A stretch of 64,000 bases of DNA from SKPS01 sp964469215 (GCA_964469215.1 CAYXYB010000002.1:124001-188000); one strand, 5' to 3'; counted from the stretch's first letter, positions 9,042 to 19,202 are shown. Translations and numbers: made by a program. Notes: generated by a model not told the origin, from the sequence alone.

Positions 9042-12000
9042 TTAGTTGATCATGACTTTTGCCCTGAATGGCTTATTGTTAACAATCACTGAAAGCACAT
9101 AGATTCCGGTGGGCAGATGCAACGCATCAACCTTAAATGTATTGAAACCTGTTTCTGAGATATTGACATTAACTGTTCTGCCGGCAAGATCAGTAAAAGC
9201 AACACTATTACGATCCATCACAGCATCATCTGGCAACACAAAACTGAATGCTCCACCTGAAGGGTTTGGATAGACTTCCAGATGCTCGGCTGAATCATGA
9301 ACCTTAACAGACATAGAATTTATAGTTACCGCTTTTGTAACATTGTCAATTCCACATCCATTATCAACAGTTAGCTGAACATTATAGGTGCCGACAGCAC
9401 CGTAAACGTGTACAGGATCAGGGCCTTTCCCAAAAGAGCCATCACCGAAATTCCAGGTGTTAATACCCTTATTCGTTGTAAGATCATTAAAACTGACCAC
9501 CGGATCGGTCTGTGTAAACGAGAAGTCAGCAACGGGAGGTGCAGTTGAGATGATAACATCCACAGGAATTCTTGCACTTACGCAAGGTGGTTCAGCAACA
9601 CGCCATTGATAGAAGAAATAGTAATAACCTGTTGGATTTGTCGAAGCAGAGCTATGGGTGATAGAAATCAGATTTCCGATATTGTATGGGTAAGTGATAC
9701 CTCCATCGTTTCGATAGAGATTTGGGCTGGTAGGCCCAGCGAGTCGAAATCCTGTGCCCGGCTGCAGAGAAAAGTTGAGTTCAACAGTATTTACACCCTG
9801 CGTAAGAGAAGCAGTGAGTGTTTTAAGAACAGTACCGGTGCTGTTTAACAGTTCGAAAGTGCGACTTCCTGCAGAACCGGCATAAACTACAACACTTAGA
9901 ATTACCGAAGGTTTTAGAACATCAAACACCAGATAATGTTTAGCGTTTGCGGTAAAATAAGAACCACTTCCGCCATTGTTGAGTTTACCTCCAACCATCT
10001 CAGGATGTTCTATTGCTTCCTCAACCCAAAAGGTGGTGGTTTGCGTCATCATGGGTGTAGTATAACTATGTCCGGTATAAAATGGGTAAACCGCTCCCGG
10101 ACTGTCGTACCATTTGGTAACATACGATGTATCAGGATTTGAAAGGGTAACCAATCCTGAATCACAGAATGCCACTGGCGCAATATCAGGGTATGCAAGA
10201 TCGACTCTTACCAGGTTGGTTTTTGTGATCGAGTCTGCACCATATGCGTTTGAAACAAATAGTTTTACCGTATATATGCCGCTTTGAGTATAGATATGGT
10301 CTACTACTTTTGTATGTGCAGTATTGCCATCTCCCAGATCCCATAACCAGGTATCAGGCCCGTTGGATGAAACGTCGATAAAACTAATATATCCCTGGCA
10401 GGTAAAAGTATCTGAGGCATTGAAAGCTGCAATTGGGGGTTCTGTGGGATAATTGCACTGCCACCTAAGCAGGAATCCTGAATCTGTTAGACCCTGATCG
10501 GTTGACTGCCGCAAGGTGATACTGCCGGAAGTGGAAGTAATAGTTCCACCGTTTGGCAATGCATCGCCATCATACTTACCGATCAGCTGTGAGGTGATGC
10601 CGGGGCCGTCGTAAACATAAAGAAAATCGTAATCTTTCTCAAAGCTGAAGCTCGAGAAGTTAAGTGTTATTGACATCGCACCGGGAACAGAGATGACGAA
10701 GATCCCATTTGTGTTGTTTTGGTAATCGTCGTTTCCTCCACTGTCAAAAAGATAGCCATCGCAATTATTGTCGCTGACCGTGCTATTCTGGGGCATATTG
10801 TATGAGCAGGGGTTCTGAGGGCTTATGCTGATATAGTTTGTTCTGACAAGAGTATCTGCTCCGCAGCTCCCACCCGAAACAATTAGTTTCACAGTAAATA
10901 ATCCGGTTGCAGTATAGGTATGAATTGGATTTATAGCTGTGCTTGTCTGGCCGTTGCCAAAATCCCAAAGATAACTCATGCCGTTGTTGCTCAGATTTGT
11001 AAAGCCAACGTTTGCCGGAGTGGTACAGAATTCGGTCATTGAGGCTTTGAAATCACTTATCACTCCGGGGATGTAGGCTGGCCCTGCACCAATTGCATAC
11101 AGGGCATTTGTTGTAGATATAACCTGTTGTGAACAAGGACCAAACAGATCAACTGCCGATTGAATGGCATAATACCTTGCATCGGAATACTTACTTGAAT
11201 TGGTAAGATATACTGTAAGCATCCTGTAGGCAATAAATGCTGCACTGTCGATGCTGATACCTGTCACCGAATAGGGCTGTCCGTTGTCGTTTGTCCCGCT
11301 GCCCCCCTGACTTAGAAGATAAAACCAGTAGCACAAAGGGCCATTGTTTGTATGAACACCCCCGTTGTCACCAGTACCGGTATACCAGTATTGACCAAGG
11401 TAGGTGTTGGGCAATCCTTTGGATTTTGGATTGGACATCGACCTTATTGAGCTTCCTATATTCTCCCCTATCAGCCAATTGGCCATTGTGGGCTTGGCAA
11501 ACCACTCAATAGCGGTACCGAAAATATCACTGAATGCTTCGTTTAATGCACCTGGTTCGTTCTGATAAACAAGGTCGGCAGTAAAAGTGGTCAGGCCATG
11601 GGTGATCTCATGCCCAATAATATCGAGCGCGGTAAGGGGACTCATTGTTGAACCGTTACCGTCACCGTAAGTCATGCGCTGGCCATCCCAGAAAGCATTC
11701 GCATAGTTGTTGCTGTAATGCACATAGCTTAAGAGCTTGAAGCCATTGTTATTTATACTGTTTCTGTTGAAATTAATAAAATAATAATCATATGTTGATT
11801 CTGATCCCCAGTGAGCATCAGTTGCAACCTCATCCAGGTTTGCATTTACATTATTCCAGTAGTTGTCGGCATCGGTAAAGTCGACAGCATTACCATAGTT
11901 GGTGCCTTTCTGAAGGTTGTATGTTTCTATGCCATTTCCACGGCCTGTTTCACGTAAACGGTATGTAGTGCCGGTAGAGTCTGATGTTATGGTACGTGTT

Positions 12001-12737
12001 CCACTGTATTTGGTTACTGCTGTACCTGAAACATCCGTTGTATGTATCCTGTTATGCTCAAAAAGTATTTCTCCTGAAGCAGCATCAACAAAAACCTCTG
12101 CCCTGTAAAGAGGTCTGTCGGCATAAATATCAAAAACATAAACATAATAATAGTCAGAGAGCTCATCTTGTCTGTAGAGCATAAGTTGCCCTTCCGGAAA
12201 ATAGGTGGCATCCGGGTTGTCAGTGAGATTCTTCAGCAACGTCTCCTCTTCAGGCATCTGCCATTTATATTGTTCAGCTCCTACATGTGCAAGTGCCCTT
12301 TGAAGTGCTGCACTTTCACCCAAAACAATCTGGTTTTTAGGGTCCAATGATGCAGGAATATCACCATTCAAAGCATAAACCTTGTTGTTGCGTATATGCA
12401 GCACCAGCATACCGTCAAAAATCACTATTCCTCCGGAGGTAAGTTTTACCCTTCGGTGCCGGTCTCCGCGAAAATCGACCTCCTCTGTCACAGTTACAAT
12501 ATTGATGCTTTCATCATATCCAAACTGCTGACGAAGCCACTTCCCGATATTAGCCTCCGATATTTCATTTCCATTAGCAAATGCAATGTATGATGGTATT
12601 GTTGCTCCTTCCCTGATCCATACTTTTTGCGCACCGCTGACAAGTCGATCAGCCTCTGACCCTAAATACTCCTGTGACATGAGCATAAACCCAGCAAAAA
12701 GCAGCAAGAACAATATGTAATATTTTCTGATATTCAT
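9042..12737 (-). CDS. Secreted M4 (thermolysin-family) metalloprotease with PKD and CUB domains and T9SS sorting domain
   Basis: A 1231-residue multidomain exoprotease. After a signal peptide (to about residue 21) come an FTP/PepSY-type propeptide (to about 230) and the M4 catalytic domain (about 235-550). The zinc motif HEITH is at residues 376-380 and the second zinc glutamate lies in GALNEAFSD near 400. Then follow a PKD domain (YLWDFGNGQTST), a CUB domain (FLYVYDGPG), a second PKD (WLWDLGDGNTAH), an Ig-like region and a third PKD (NTWNFGDGSFGKG). The C-terminus (LEVYPNPSGGAFSF to the end) is a type A sorting domain of the type IX secretion system, so the enzyme should be exported and anchored or released at the cell surface. 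Confidence 0.93.
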   Translation of the reverse strand: MNIRKYYILFLLLFAGFMLMSQEYLGSEADRLVSGAQKVWIREGATIPSYIAFANGNEISEANIGKWLRQQFGYDESINIVTVTEEVDFRGDRHRRVKLTSGGIVIFDGMLVLHIRNNKVYALNGDIPASLDPKNQIVLGESAALQRALAHVGAEQYKWQMPEEETLLKNLTDNPDATYFPEGQLMLYRQDELSDYYYVYVFDIYADRPLYRAEVFVDAASGEILFEHNRIHTTDVSGTAVTKYSGTRTITSDSTGTTYRLRETGRGNGIETYNLQKGTNYGNAVDFTDADNYWNNVNANLDEVATDAHWGSESTYDYYFINFNRNSINNNGFKLLSYVHYSNNYANAFWDGQRMTYGDGNGSTMSPLTALDIIGHEITHGLTTFTADLVYQNEPGALNEAFSDIFGTAIEWFAKPTMANWLIGENIGSSIRSMSNPKSKGLPNTYLGQYWYTGTGDNGGVHTNNGPLCYWFYLLSQGGSGTNDNGQPYSVTGISIDSAAFIAYRMLTVYLTNSSKYSDARYYAIQSAVDLFGPCSQQVISTTNALYAIGAGPAYIPGVISDFKASMTEFCTTPANVGFTNLSNNGMSYLWDFGNGQTSTAINPIHTYTATGLFTVKLIVSGGSCGADTLVRTNYISISPQNPCSYNMPQNSTVSDNNCDGYLFDSGGNDDYQNNTNGIFVISVPGAMSITLNFSSFSFEKDYDFLYVYDGPGITSQLIGKYDGDALPNGGTITSTSGSITLRQSTDQGLTDSGFLLRWQCNYPTEPPIAAFNASDTFTCQGYISFIDVSSNGPDTWLWDLGDGNTAHTKVVDHIYTQSGIYTVKLFVSNAYGADSITKTNLVRVDLAYPDIAPVAFCDSGLVTLSNPDTSYVTKWYDSPGAVYPFYTGHSYTTPMMTQTTTFWVEEAIEHPEMVGGKLNNGGSGSYFTANAKHYLVFDVLKPSVILSVVVYAGSAGSRTFELLNSTGTVLKTLTASLTQGVNTVELNFSLQPGTGFRLAGPTSPNLYRNDGGITYPYNIGNLISITHSSASTNPTGYYYFFYQWRVAEPPCVSARIPVDVIISTAPPVADFSFTQTDPVVSFNDLTTNKGINTWNFGDGSFGKGPDPVHVYGAVGTYNVQLTVDNGCGIDNVTKAVTINSMSVKVHDSAEHLEVYPNPSGGAFSFVLPDDAVMDRNSVAFTDLAGRTVNVNISETGFNTFKVDALHLPTGIYVLSVIVNNKPFRAKVMIN

Positions 12738-12822
12738 CGATAATGAGGAATTTGTTAAAAGAAATTCAAATATTGATTATTAGACAAAAATAGATCAATT
12801 TTGTTTGCGAAAAACATTCGGT

Positions 12823-14422
12823 ATGCAAAAAGTTAAATATGAATTGAAGAGCTTTAGCCCGGCAAAACTACTTCTTATAGCTTTTGTTGAGGGTGCTGCC
12901 GTTATGGCAACGGAGCTTTAAGTGCAAAAATGCTTGCTCCATTCTTCGGCACTACAATTTATCCTGGGCTGCAGTACTGGCTGTAACATTGCTGGCACTT
13001 GCAATAGGGTATTACTTTGGAGGGCATCTGACCACCCGTTATGATCCTTTACGAATTCTGCGTATTATTCTTCTGTTGTCGGGATTTCTATTGATATCCA
13101 TGCCTACCCTAAGCAACTGGGTGATGAAAGGTTTGTTATACACACCTCTTATTCCGGGACTAATATTGTCGTTGATGGCATTTGTGTTTCCTGCTGTATT
13201 CCTGTTTGGAATGGTTAGCCCTGTTCTGATTCATCTTCTTATTCACCATGTTGATAAAGCAGGTAGTACAGCTGGAAAAGTTTACGCTGTTTCCACCCTG
13301 GGAGGTGTTATTAATACTCTTCTTCTTGGATTTCTTATTATTCCTGAATTTGGAATTAAGGTGCCCTCAATAGTATATGGAATAATCGTAATCATGCTTC
13401 CTCTGTTGTTGCTCAGGAAAAGATCCAGACCGGTAACAGTTGCAGTGATTGTTATTGCAGCACTTATCTCTGTTGGAACTCAGATCAGGCCGGCTAAGGA
13501 TATATCTCCGAGATTTTCGGTGATTTATGCATCAGAAGGCATATTGGGACAGGTAAAGGTTGTGGATATAAACGGACTTGTATTGAACGGTATAGAGATG
13601 GAACCTCGCGGACTTATTGTTAACAACACCTGGCAGACACTTTACAATAAAACTGATAATGAGAATCTTCTGGATTACATTTATTTTATAAAACCATTAC
13701 TGAGCCGCTTCAACGGTATTAAAGGTAAATGTTTGCTCGTTGGCCTTGGAGGAGGAATGCTTGCCAGAGAGATGCAAAAGACCGGGATGAATGTTGTTGC
13801 TGTTGAAATTGATGCAAGATTTGGCATGCTTGCCCGCAGGTATTTCTCTCTTGATCCTGCTATTAAGGTGACTATTGATGATGGAAGGCGATACATTAAC
13901 AGAACAAAGGATAAATATCAGGTTGTAGTACTCGATGCATTTCTTGGTGAGAACTCACCGTGGCATCTTTTAACCGTGGAATGTTTTAATACAATCAGAT
14001 CCATTCTTGACGATGAAGGTGTGCTTATTATACAGTATTTTTGAAACCTTCGTGGTGACTTAGGAAGGTCAGCAAGATCTGTGTATGCAACCCTTGAGCA
14101 ATGCGGTTTCAATGTATACCTTATTGGAACACGACGTGATGATGCCCCCGACAGAAATCTTATCTTTCTCGCTTCAAAATCAGATTTCTTATTCGACAAC
14201 CTGACTTATGTTGAGAACCCTTATGCATATGAACCTATTGAGGATATCAGAGAATTTATCATCGATCCTGACCGCAGAGAGTTTGAAGATGCCATTATTC
14301 TGAAGGATGATCTTCCTTCACTGGAAGTGATGCTTGCGGGTACTTCCATTAAATGGCGCACTAACCTGAACAGTGTATTGAGGGACCTTCTTGTTGAAGA
14401 CGATCTTCCAATTTTTTATTAG
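12823..14422 (+). pseudogene. Fused membrane/spermidine-synthase-like protein, disrupted
   Basis: The full protein would have about 530 residues: an N-terminal multi-TM transporter-like half (residues to about 220) and a C-terminal spermidine-synthase-type methyltransferase-fold half (CLLVGLGGGMLAREM, VVAVEIDARF). Three lesions are visible. From ATG 12823 the frame reads to VMATEL and hits TAA at 12919. Homologous-looking sequence (SAKMLAPFFGTTIY) continues in the next frame, as if one base were lost near 12917-12919. A second single-base loss near 12962-12964 moves the frame again, restoring WAAVLAVTLLALAIGYYFGG. Third, an in-frame TGA at 14042-14044 lies where family members continue; after it the same frame reads NLRGDLGRSARSVYATLEQCGF to 14422. 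Either a recently decayed gene or a cluster of assembly errors; the remainder still reads like good coding sequence. Confidence 0.8.
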
Positions 14423-14590
14423 CTGCTTTATAAACATGGAGGTTGTATAGCAATAAGGTTGATTTGTGAAAGAAATTATCTGAAATCACTATAAAATCTA
14501 TTCCTTTTTATATTTGGGCAATCATGTGTAATCTGGTGTGAAAAAAGAATTATAAGAGGGGTTAAATGTTTAGATAAATAAAAATTTACG

Positions 14591-14598
14591 TATATTTG
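14591..14598 (+). promoter_or_regulatory. -7 promoter element upstream of the small fibronectin-like lipoprotein
   Basis: TATATTTG fits TAnnTTTG and lies 27 bases before the start codon at 14626. No clear -33 TTTG is seen, so only the -7 element is supported. Confidence 0.45.
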
Positions 14599-14625
14599 TA
14601 ACAATAATTTAAAAAATCAATCGAA

Positions 14626-15018
14626 ATGCGCAGAATAATGAACTTGCTGATCGTGGCGGTTTCAGCCGGCCTGATCATCACCTCAGGGTGTGAAAAGATA
14701 GATGATGCAACCAAAAAAGATCCTGTGCTCCCGACAGTAACAACAGCCGAGGTTACCAACATTGCACAGACAACTGCTACTTGTGGTGGCAATGTTACAT
14801 CTGACGGAAATGCTGAAACAACACGCGGAATATGCTGGAGCCCTTCACCTGAGCCCGACCTTACCGGCCCACATACAGTTGACGGAACAGGAAAAGGTGA
14901 ATTCGTCAGTCAGATAACCGGCCTGGCTCCAACAGTAAAATACTACGTGAGGGCTTATGCCACCAACAGTGTCGGTACCGTTTATGGCAATCAGCGTGAG
15001 TTCACAACACCCATATAG
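14626..15018 (+). CDS. Small surface lipoprotein with one fibronectin-III-like domain
   Basis: A protein of 130 residues. Residues 1-22 are a lipoprotein signal with lipobox (IITSGC). The remainder is a single beta-sandwich repeat of the kind common in Bacteroidota surface proteins: TTAEVTNIAQTTATCGGNV, then TTRGICWSP, then LAPTVKYYVRAYATNSVGTVYG. In large proteins this repeat is found in tandem; here it stands alone behind the signal, so the protein would be a small lipid-anchored domain. No catalytic residues are expected. It sits alone between a broken gene and the MscS channel gene. Confidence 0.75.
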   Translation: MRRIMNLLIVAVSAGLIITSGCEKIDDATKKDPVLPTVTTAEVTNIAQTTATCGGNVTSDGNAETTRGICWSPSPEPDLTGPHTVDGTGKGEFVSQITGLAPTVKYYVRAYATNSVGTVYGNQREFTTPI

Positions 15019-15093
15019 TGTGCCTGTTATTTCTTAGTTAACAATCCTGTGAACGCTGGTGTTTGTTTTATCTGTAAAATTATTACATGAATA

Positions 15094-16359
15094 ATGCTGA
15101 AAGATATTTACAGTTTTATTTCTGAGGCACTTGGTTCAATAGGTTTTTCGGCACTTCTGGCCGGAATAATCACCAATATCATATTTCTTCTGTTCATTGC
15201 TCTGGTAGCATGGCTATCTGATGTTATCGGCAGAAGGATAATACACCATATTATCTGGCGTATCACAAAACGAACCCAAACCGAATGGGACGATGTACTA
15301 CTTGAACGAAAAGTGTTCAGACGGGTATCAAACCTTTTGCCTGCGATTGTGGTATATATTCTGTTCCCTCTCTTGTTTCCGGAATATCATTTTTGGGTGA
15401 ATGTTGTGATTGTTGTCATGAAGATCTATATGATTGTAATTGTAATACTGATTATCAACAGTATTCTTAACTCAATAAACGACATTTACCAATCTTACGA
15501 AATAGCCCGTAACAAACCCATTAGGGGATACATTCAGATCTTCCAGATATTGATTTATCTTTTTGCAGCAGTATTTGTGATTGCAATCCTTATTGACAGA
15601 AACCCATTATACCTGCTAACCGGTCTAGGTGCCTTCATGGCAATTCTTGTCCTGGTTTTTAAAGATCCGATACAGGGGCTGGTAGCGAGCATCCAACTTT
15701 CTGCAAACGATATGGTACGTATAGGCGACTGGATCACAATGCAAAAGTTCGGTGCTGACGGGGATGTACTCGAAATAACACTGGCATCAGTAAAAATACG
15801 AAACTTCGACAATACCATAGTGAGTATCCCGACATATTCGATGATAACAGATTCTTTTCAGAACTGGAGAGGAATGCAGGAGTCAGATGGTCGCCGGTTC
15901 AAACGATCCCTGAATCTGGACATGAACAGCGCCAGGTTTGTTGATGATGCTCTGCTTATGAAACTGAAAAAATTCAGACTGGTTAAGGGATATATTGAGG
16001 AAAAGCAGGCTGATATTGACAAATATAACAAAGAAGTCTCTTCTGGTGATGATAATCCCACCCAATACTATGGCCGCAGACAGACAAATCTTGGTATCTT
16101 CAGGGCATATATTGAAGCCTACCTCAGAAACCATAAACATATTAACAGCGATATGACTCTTATGGTACGGCAGCTACCGCCAATGGAAAAGGGTATACCA
16201 ATTGAGTTATATGCCTTTTCAAAAATAAAAGAATGGGTTGACTATGAACGCTTGATTGCAGACATCTTCGATCATTTGATTTCAATAATTCCTGATTTTG
16301 AACTCAGGATATTCCAGGAGCCCAGCGGTAAAGATATGGCTGAAGGATTGAAACGATGA
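15094..16359 (+). CDS. MscS-family mechanosensitive channel (YbdG-like)
   Basis: This 421-residue protein is longer than E. coli MscS and closer to YbdG/MscM proteins. About five hydrophobic segments occupy residues 20-185. The last one passes into the pore helix and the conserved beta domain (GAFMAILVLVFKDPIQGLVASIQL, then DMVRIGDWI, then VKIRNFDNTIVSIPTY). The cytosolic C-terminal domain follows, with a family-typical insertion (residues about 260-350) containing QTNLGIFRAYIEAYLRNH. Channels of this type open under membrane tension and release solutes during osmotic downshift. Confidence 0.9.
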   Translation: MLKDIYSFISEALGSIGFSALLAGIITNIIFLLFIALVAWLSDVIGRRIIHHIIWRITKRTQTEWDDVLLERKVFRRVSNLLPAIVVYILFPLLFPEYHFWVNVVIVVMKIYMIVIVILIINSILNSINDIYQSYEIARNKPIRGYIQIFQILIYLFAAVFVIAILIDRNPLYLLTGLGAFMAILVLVFKDPIQGLVASIQLSANDMVRIGDWITMQKFGADGDVLEITLASVKIRNFDNTIVSIPTYSMITDSFQNWRGMQESDGRRFKRSLNLDMNSARFVDDALLMKLKKFRLVKGYIEEKQADIDKYNKEVSSGDDNPTQYYGRRQTNLGIFRAYIEAYLRNHKHINSDMTLMVRQLPPMEKGIPIELYAFSKIKEWVDYERLIADIFDHLISIIPDFELRIFQEPSGKDMAEGLKR

Positions 16360-16410
16360 GTTTTTCAATTCTGCAGTTTTTTTTTTGCATAGGGGTGATG
16401 GTTCCAGGAT

Positions 16411-17928
16411 TCATACAGCATCTTCCAGCTCTTTCCACACAAACCCGATATTAAATGAAATGTCTGATGCAAGGATTGCATCGAGTCCACAGTTTTGAGC
16501 TGCCAGTTCCGCGGCTCTTGCATGCATATAAACTCCCAGACATGAAGCATCATAAGGCTCATAACCCCTGCATATCAATCCGAGAATAATACCTGTCAGG
16601 GTGTCTCCTGAGCCCCCTTTTGCAAGTCCGGCGTTGCCATAACTGTTAAAGCTGCAATTACCGTCAGGTGATATGACCGCAGTACAGGCAGTTTTCAGCA
16701 CAATGAAACATTGATGTTTTGCAGCAAAACTCATTGCCATTTCGAGCCTTTGGAACTCGTTTATGGCTCTTCCTGCCATGCGTTCAAACTCTTTTGGGTG
16801 AGGTGTAATTATTGAACCTGGAGGAAGTTGGGCTAACCAATCAGGATGTGCTGAAAGGATGTTAATAGCATCGGCATCAAGTATAAGCGGACATTTGGCA
16901 GTAGTTAAAAGCTGATGAATAAGATGATGTGTTGCAGGTTGTGTTCCCAACCCCGGGCCAACAGCAATGGCATCATACCCTGAAATGTCAGTTGATGTAT
17001 CAAGATGATCAGGATTAGAAGCCATAACAAGCATAGCTTCAGGTAATGCAGTATTAAATGATGTGTTCAGGGATGAAGGTATATAAGCGGTCAGCAACCC
17101 GATTCCAGATCGGAGTGCAGCTGTTGCTGCAAGAATTGCCGCACCTCCTTTGTTGCGGCTACCGGCAATAAGAATCCCATGGCCAAAATCACCCTTGTGT
17201 GCAACTCTGTTACGAGGTAAGAAAAGCTCCACTGCATCAGAATATTCAAACAAATACATTCCAGACTCAGCCCGAGTGATAAATCCACCGTCCAAACCTA
17301 TGGGAACAATATGCCAGTCGCCAATATACCTGTAACAATCCGGTATCAACATGCATAACTTTGGTAATTCGAGCGTCAGGGTTACAGTTGCGTTAATAAT
17401 TGCACTGTTATCTTCATCAGTCCACTTGTCAGCAAACAAACCTGAAGGTATGTCGATCGAAAAAACCACATTCCCATTATCATTAACCGCTTCTATTATC
17501 TCTGCTATCAATCCCCCGGCAGATCTGGTAAGTCCCGATCCGAAAATTGCATCCACAATAATATCAAACTCAGCAGTATCAGGCAAGTCAGAAATATCAT
17601 TTATGAATTCAACCGCTACATCTGATCCGGTCAGGCGTTTCAGATTAGCTTCGAAATCATCAGAACCATATTCTCTTATCCTGGGTATAACAACTAAAAC
17701 TTTAACACCCTCTGCACTTAAATGGCGTGCAATCACAAGACCATCACCCCCGTTGTTCCCCTGGCCTGCTATTACAAGAACGCTCCTCAGATTCTCTGTC
17801 AGATCAAGAATCTTACGAGCACAAGCTGAACCAGCCCTCTCCATAAGATCTAACGATGAAACAGGTTCATTTTTGATCGTATATGCATCGGCCTTGCGAA
17901 TCTTATCAACTGACAGGATTTTTTTCAT
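16411..17928 (-). CDS. nnr: Bifunctional NAD(P)H-hydrate epimerase / ADP-dependent NAD(P)H-hydrate dehydratase
   Basis: A 505-residue fusion that repairs hydrated NADH and NADPH. Residues about 1-215 are the YjeF N-type epimerase (VLVIAGQGNNGGDGLVIARHL, DIIVDAIFGSGL, IDIPSGLFAD). Residues about 225-500 are the ribokinase-fold dehydratase (HKGDFGHGILIAGSRNKGGAAILA, DALVVGP-like AIAVGPGLGT, and the anionic-hole motif AKGGSGDTLTGIILGL). Fusions of the two enzymes are usual in bacteria. The gene is convergent with the MscS gene and is separated by ten bases from the zinc-ribbon gene upstream. Confidence 0.95.
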   Translation of the reverse strand: MKKILSVDKIRKADAYTIKNEPVSSLDLMERAGSACARKILDLTENLRSVLVIAGQGNNGGDGLVIARHLSAEGVKVLVVIPRIREYGSDDFEANLKRLTGSDVAVEFINDISDLPDTAEFDIIVDAIFGSGLTRSAGGLIAEIIEAVNDNGNVVFSIDIPSGLFADKWTDEDNSAIINATVTLTLELPKLCMLIPDCYRYIGDWHIVPIGLDGGFITRAESGMYLFEYSDAVELFLPRNRVAHKGDFGHGILIAGSRNKGGAAILAATAALRSGIGLLTAYIPSSLNTSFNTALPEAMLVMASNPDHLDTSTDISGYDAIAVGPGLGTQPATHHLIHQLLTTAKCPLILDADAINILSAHPDWLAQLPPGSIITPHPKEFERMAGRAINEFQRLEMAMSFAAKHQCFIVLKTACTAVISPDGNCSFNSYGNAGLAKGGSGDTLTGIILGLICRGYEPYDASCLGVYMHARAAELAAQNCGLDAILASDISFNIGFVWKELEDAV

Positions 17929-17956
17929 GAGTTATGAGTTATAAGTAATGAGTTAT
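17926..17956. repeat. ATGAGTTAT simple repeat
   Basis: Three imperfect units of (A)TGAGTTAT lie between the Nnr and zinc-ribbon genes and supply the last codons and stop of the latter. Similar tracts lie at 6733-6752, 39610-39677 and 45921-45944. Confidence 0.6.
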
Positions 17957-18334
17957 TTGTGACATTTCCATGCAACCTAATATCTTTTTTTTAAACTTCC
18001 AGCAGGTCATCTGTCTGATATCCAGTTGTGACGATAAGCTTGCGCTGCTGACCAAAGGTGAGTTGCAGCATATCCAGGCTATACGAAATGCCTCGCGCAA
18101 GGGGATTCTGCACCTGTGGAAAGGTGTATGCGCAGTAGCCGACTCCTCGCTCTTACAAACAGTACATCGCCTCGAATGTGGTTTCTTACCTTTGCAGAAC
18201 CTGGTATGGCCACATTTCCGACATATGTATCCATCCGACCATTTGTGGAGCGCCAACCATTCCAGGCATGCAATATCATCAGGAAAAATTTTGTCGAACA
18301 TTTCTGATGTTATATCCCTGAATGTTAGCTTCAT
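17939..18334 (-). CDS. Zinc-ribbon protein related to the N-terminus of IS1595-type transposases
   Basis: The protein has 131 residues. It has the four-cysteine ribbon of the IS1595 transposase N-terminal domain: CRKCGH near residue 40 and CTVC near residue 58, after a helix typical of the family (FPDDIACLEWLALHKWSDGY). The region that follows (PLREAFRIAWICCNSPLVSSASLSSQLDIRQMTCWKFKKKI) is the helix-turn-helix linker. The DDE nuclease domain is absent, and the C-terminus runs into an ATGAGTTAT simple repeat that provides the stop. It is either a remnant of an IS1595 element or a small DNA-binding protein derived from one; the intact promoter-like TAACTTTG (18370-18363) favours expression. Confidence 0.6.
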   Translation of the reverse strand: MKLTFRDITSEMFDKIFPDDIACLEWLALHKWSDGYICRKCGHTRFCKGKKPHSRRCTVCKSEESATAHTPFHRCRIPLREAFRIAWICCNSPLVSSASLSSQLDIRQMTCWKFKKKILGCMEMSQITHYL

Positions 18335-18362
18335 AAAATAATGTCATTTGGTTTTCAGAATG

Positions 18363-18370
18363 CAAAGTTA
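18363..18370 (-). promoter_or_regulatory. -7 element for the zinc-ribbon gene
   Basis: TAACTTTG on the minus strand fits TAnnTTTG, 28 bases before ATG 18334. No clear -33 box. It is divergent from the element at 18411-18418. Confidence 0.45.
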
Positions 18371-18410
18371 AAAAAAGTGATATTTATGCGCTATTTTTTT
18401 AAACATTTTA

Positions 18411-18418
18411 TAATTTTG
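18411..18418 (+). promoter_or_regulatory. -7 element for the thioredoxin lipoprotein gene
   Basis: TAATTTTG fits TAnnTTTG, with a leader of about 95 bases before ATG 18515. The leader holds simple repeats of GTGTGAAAATGTGAGA type. No clear -33 box. Confidence 0.45.
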
Positions 18419-18514
18419 CGGTGTTTAAGTGTGAAAATGTGAGAGTGTGATATTGTGAAATTGTGAGAGTTTTGAGAGTTATTTAGTTAGAAATACTATA
18501 ATTTAGGAAGAAAG

Positions 18515-19147
18515 ATGAAGACAATTGTTTTGGTAAGTACAATTTTTGTTGCGGGGATAATGTTTGGTTGTTCGGGGACGAGGCCTGAAAGCACCATTCA
18601 GGACAGTTCCCAAAACGTTACTTCTGATGCTATAAGCAACAGTCATGCAGATCCCGTTTCGGAAGCAGATGATGTAATACCTGTAGACCTGCAAACAGTT
18701 GGTCAGGAGCAGCCTACATCTGCTCAGGATGTTAAACCACAGACATCAAAAATAAAGGTAACATCAGGCAAACCAATTGAACTTACCACAGGAGAGTTTA
18801 AAAGGCTTGTTTATGACATGGACAAGAATCCTGATCAATGGGTATACAACAGCGAGCTGCCTGCCATTGTTGATTTCTATGCTGTGTGGTGCGGCCCGTG
18901 TAAGATGGCAGCTCCGGCTCTTGAAGAACTGGCGAAGGAGTACGAGGGTAAGGTTAACATTTTTAAGGTAGATGCCGAGAAGGAGCGCTTTTTGTCACAA
19001 TATTTCAGGGTAACCGGATACCCTACATTTCTTGTTATTCCTGCCATCGGAACCCCCAGATTGTTCACAGGGCTTCCTCCCGGAATAAGATCCCAGGCTG
19101 ATATAAAGCCGGCTTTTAAAAGAATTATTGAAGCTGAATTACTCTAA
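18515..19147 (+). CDS. Thioredoxin-domain lipoprotein
   Basis: A protein of 210 residues with a lipobox (IMFGCSG, cysteine near residue 19) and a low-complexity Ser/Asp/Gln-rich linker to about residue 80. A thioredoxin fold follows, with the active site AVWCGPCKM near residue 127 and the cis-proline segment VTGYPTFLVI. The lipid anchor puts the redox domain in the periplasm or at the cell surface, so it probably reduces or isomerises disulfides of exported proteins. The next gene is a second thioredoxin with a similar core (LEELAKEY), pointing to duplication. Confidence 0.85.
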   Translation: MKTIVLVSTIFVAGIMFGCSGTRPESTIQDSSQNVTSDAISNSHADPVSEADDVIPVDLQTVGQEQPTSAQDVKPQTSKIKVTSGKPIELTTGEFKRLVYDMDKNPDQWVYNSELPAIVDFYAVWCGPCKMAAPALEELAKEYEGKVNIFKVDAEKERFLSQYFRVTGYPTFLVIPAIGTPRLFTGLPPGIRSQADIKPAFKRIIEAELL

Positions 19148-19202
19148 TCATCAAGCTTCTGCAACTATTATTATATATTATTCAGATTAAACAATAAAGA
19201 TT

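Noticed and set aside
14042..14044. Selenocysteine at the in-frame TGA
   Set aside because: Related proteins have a non-Cys residue here, no hairpin of SECIS type is seen after it, and the gene has two further frame lesions.
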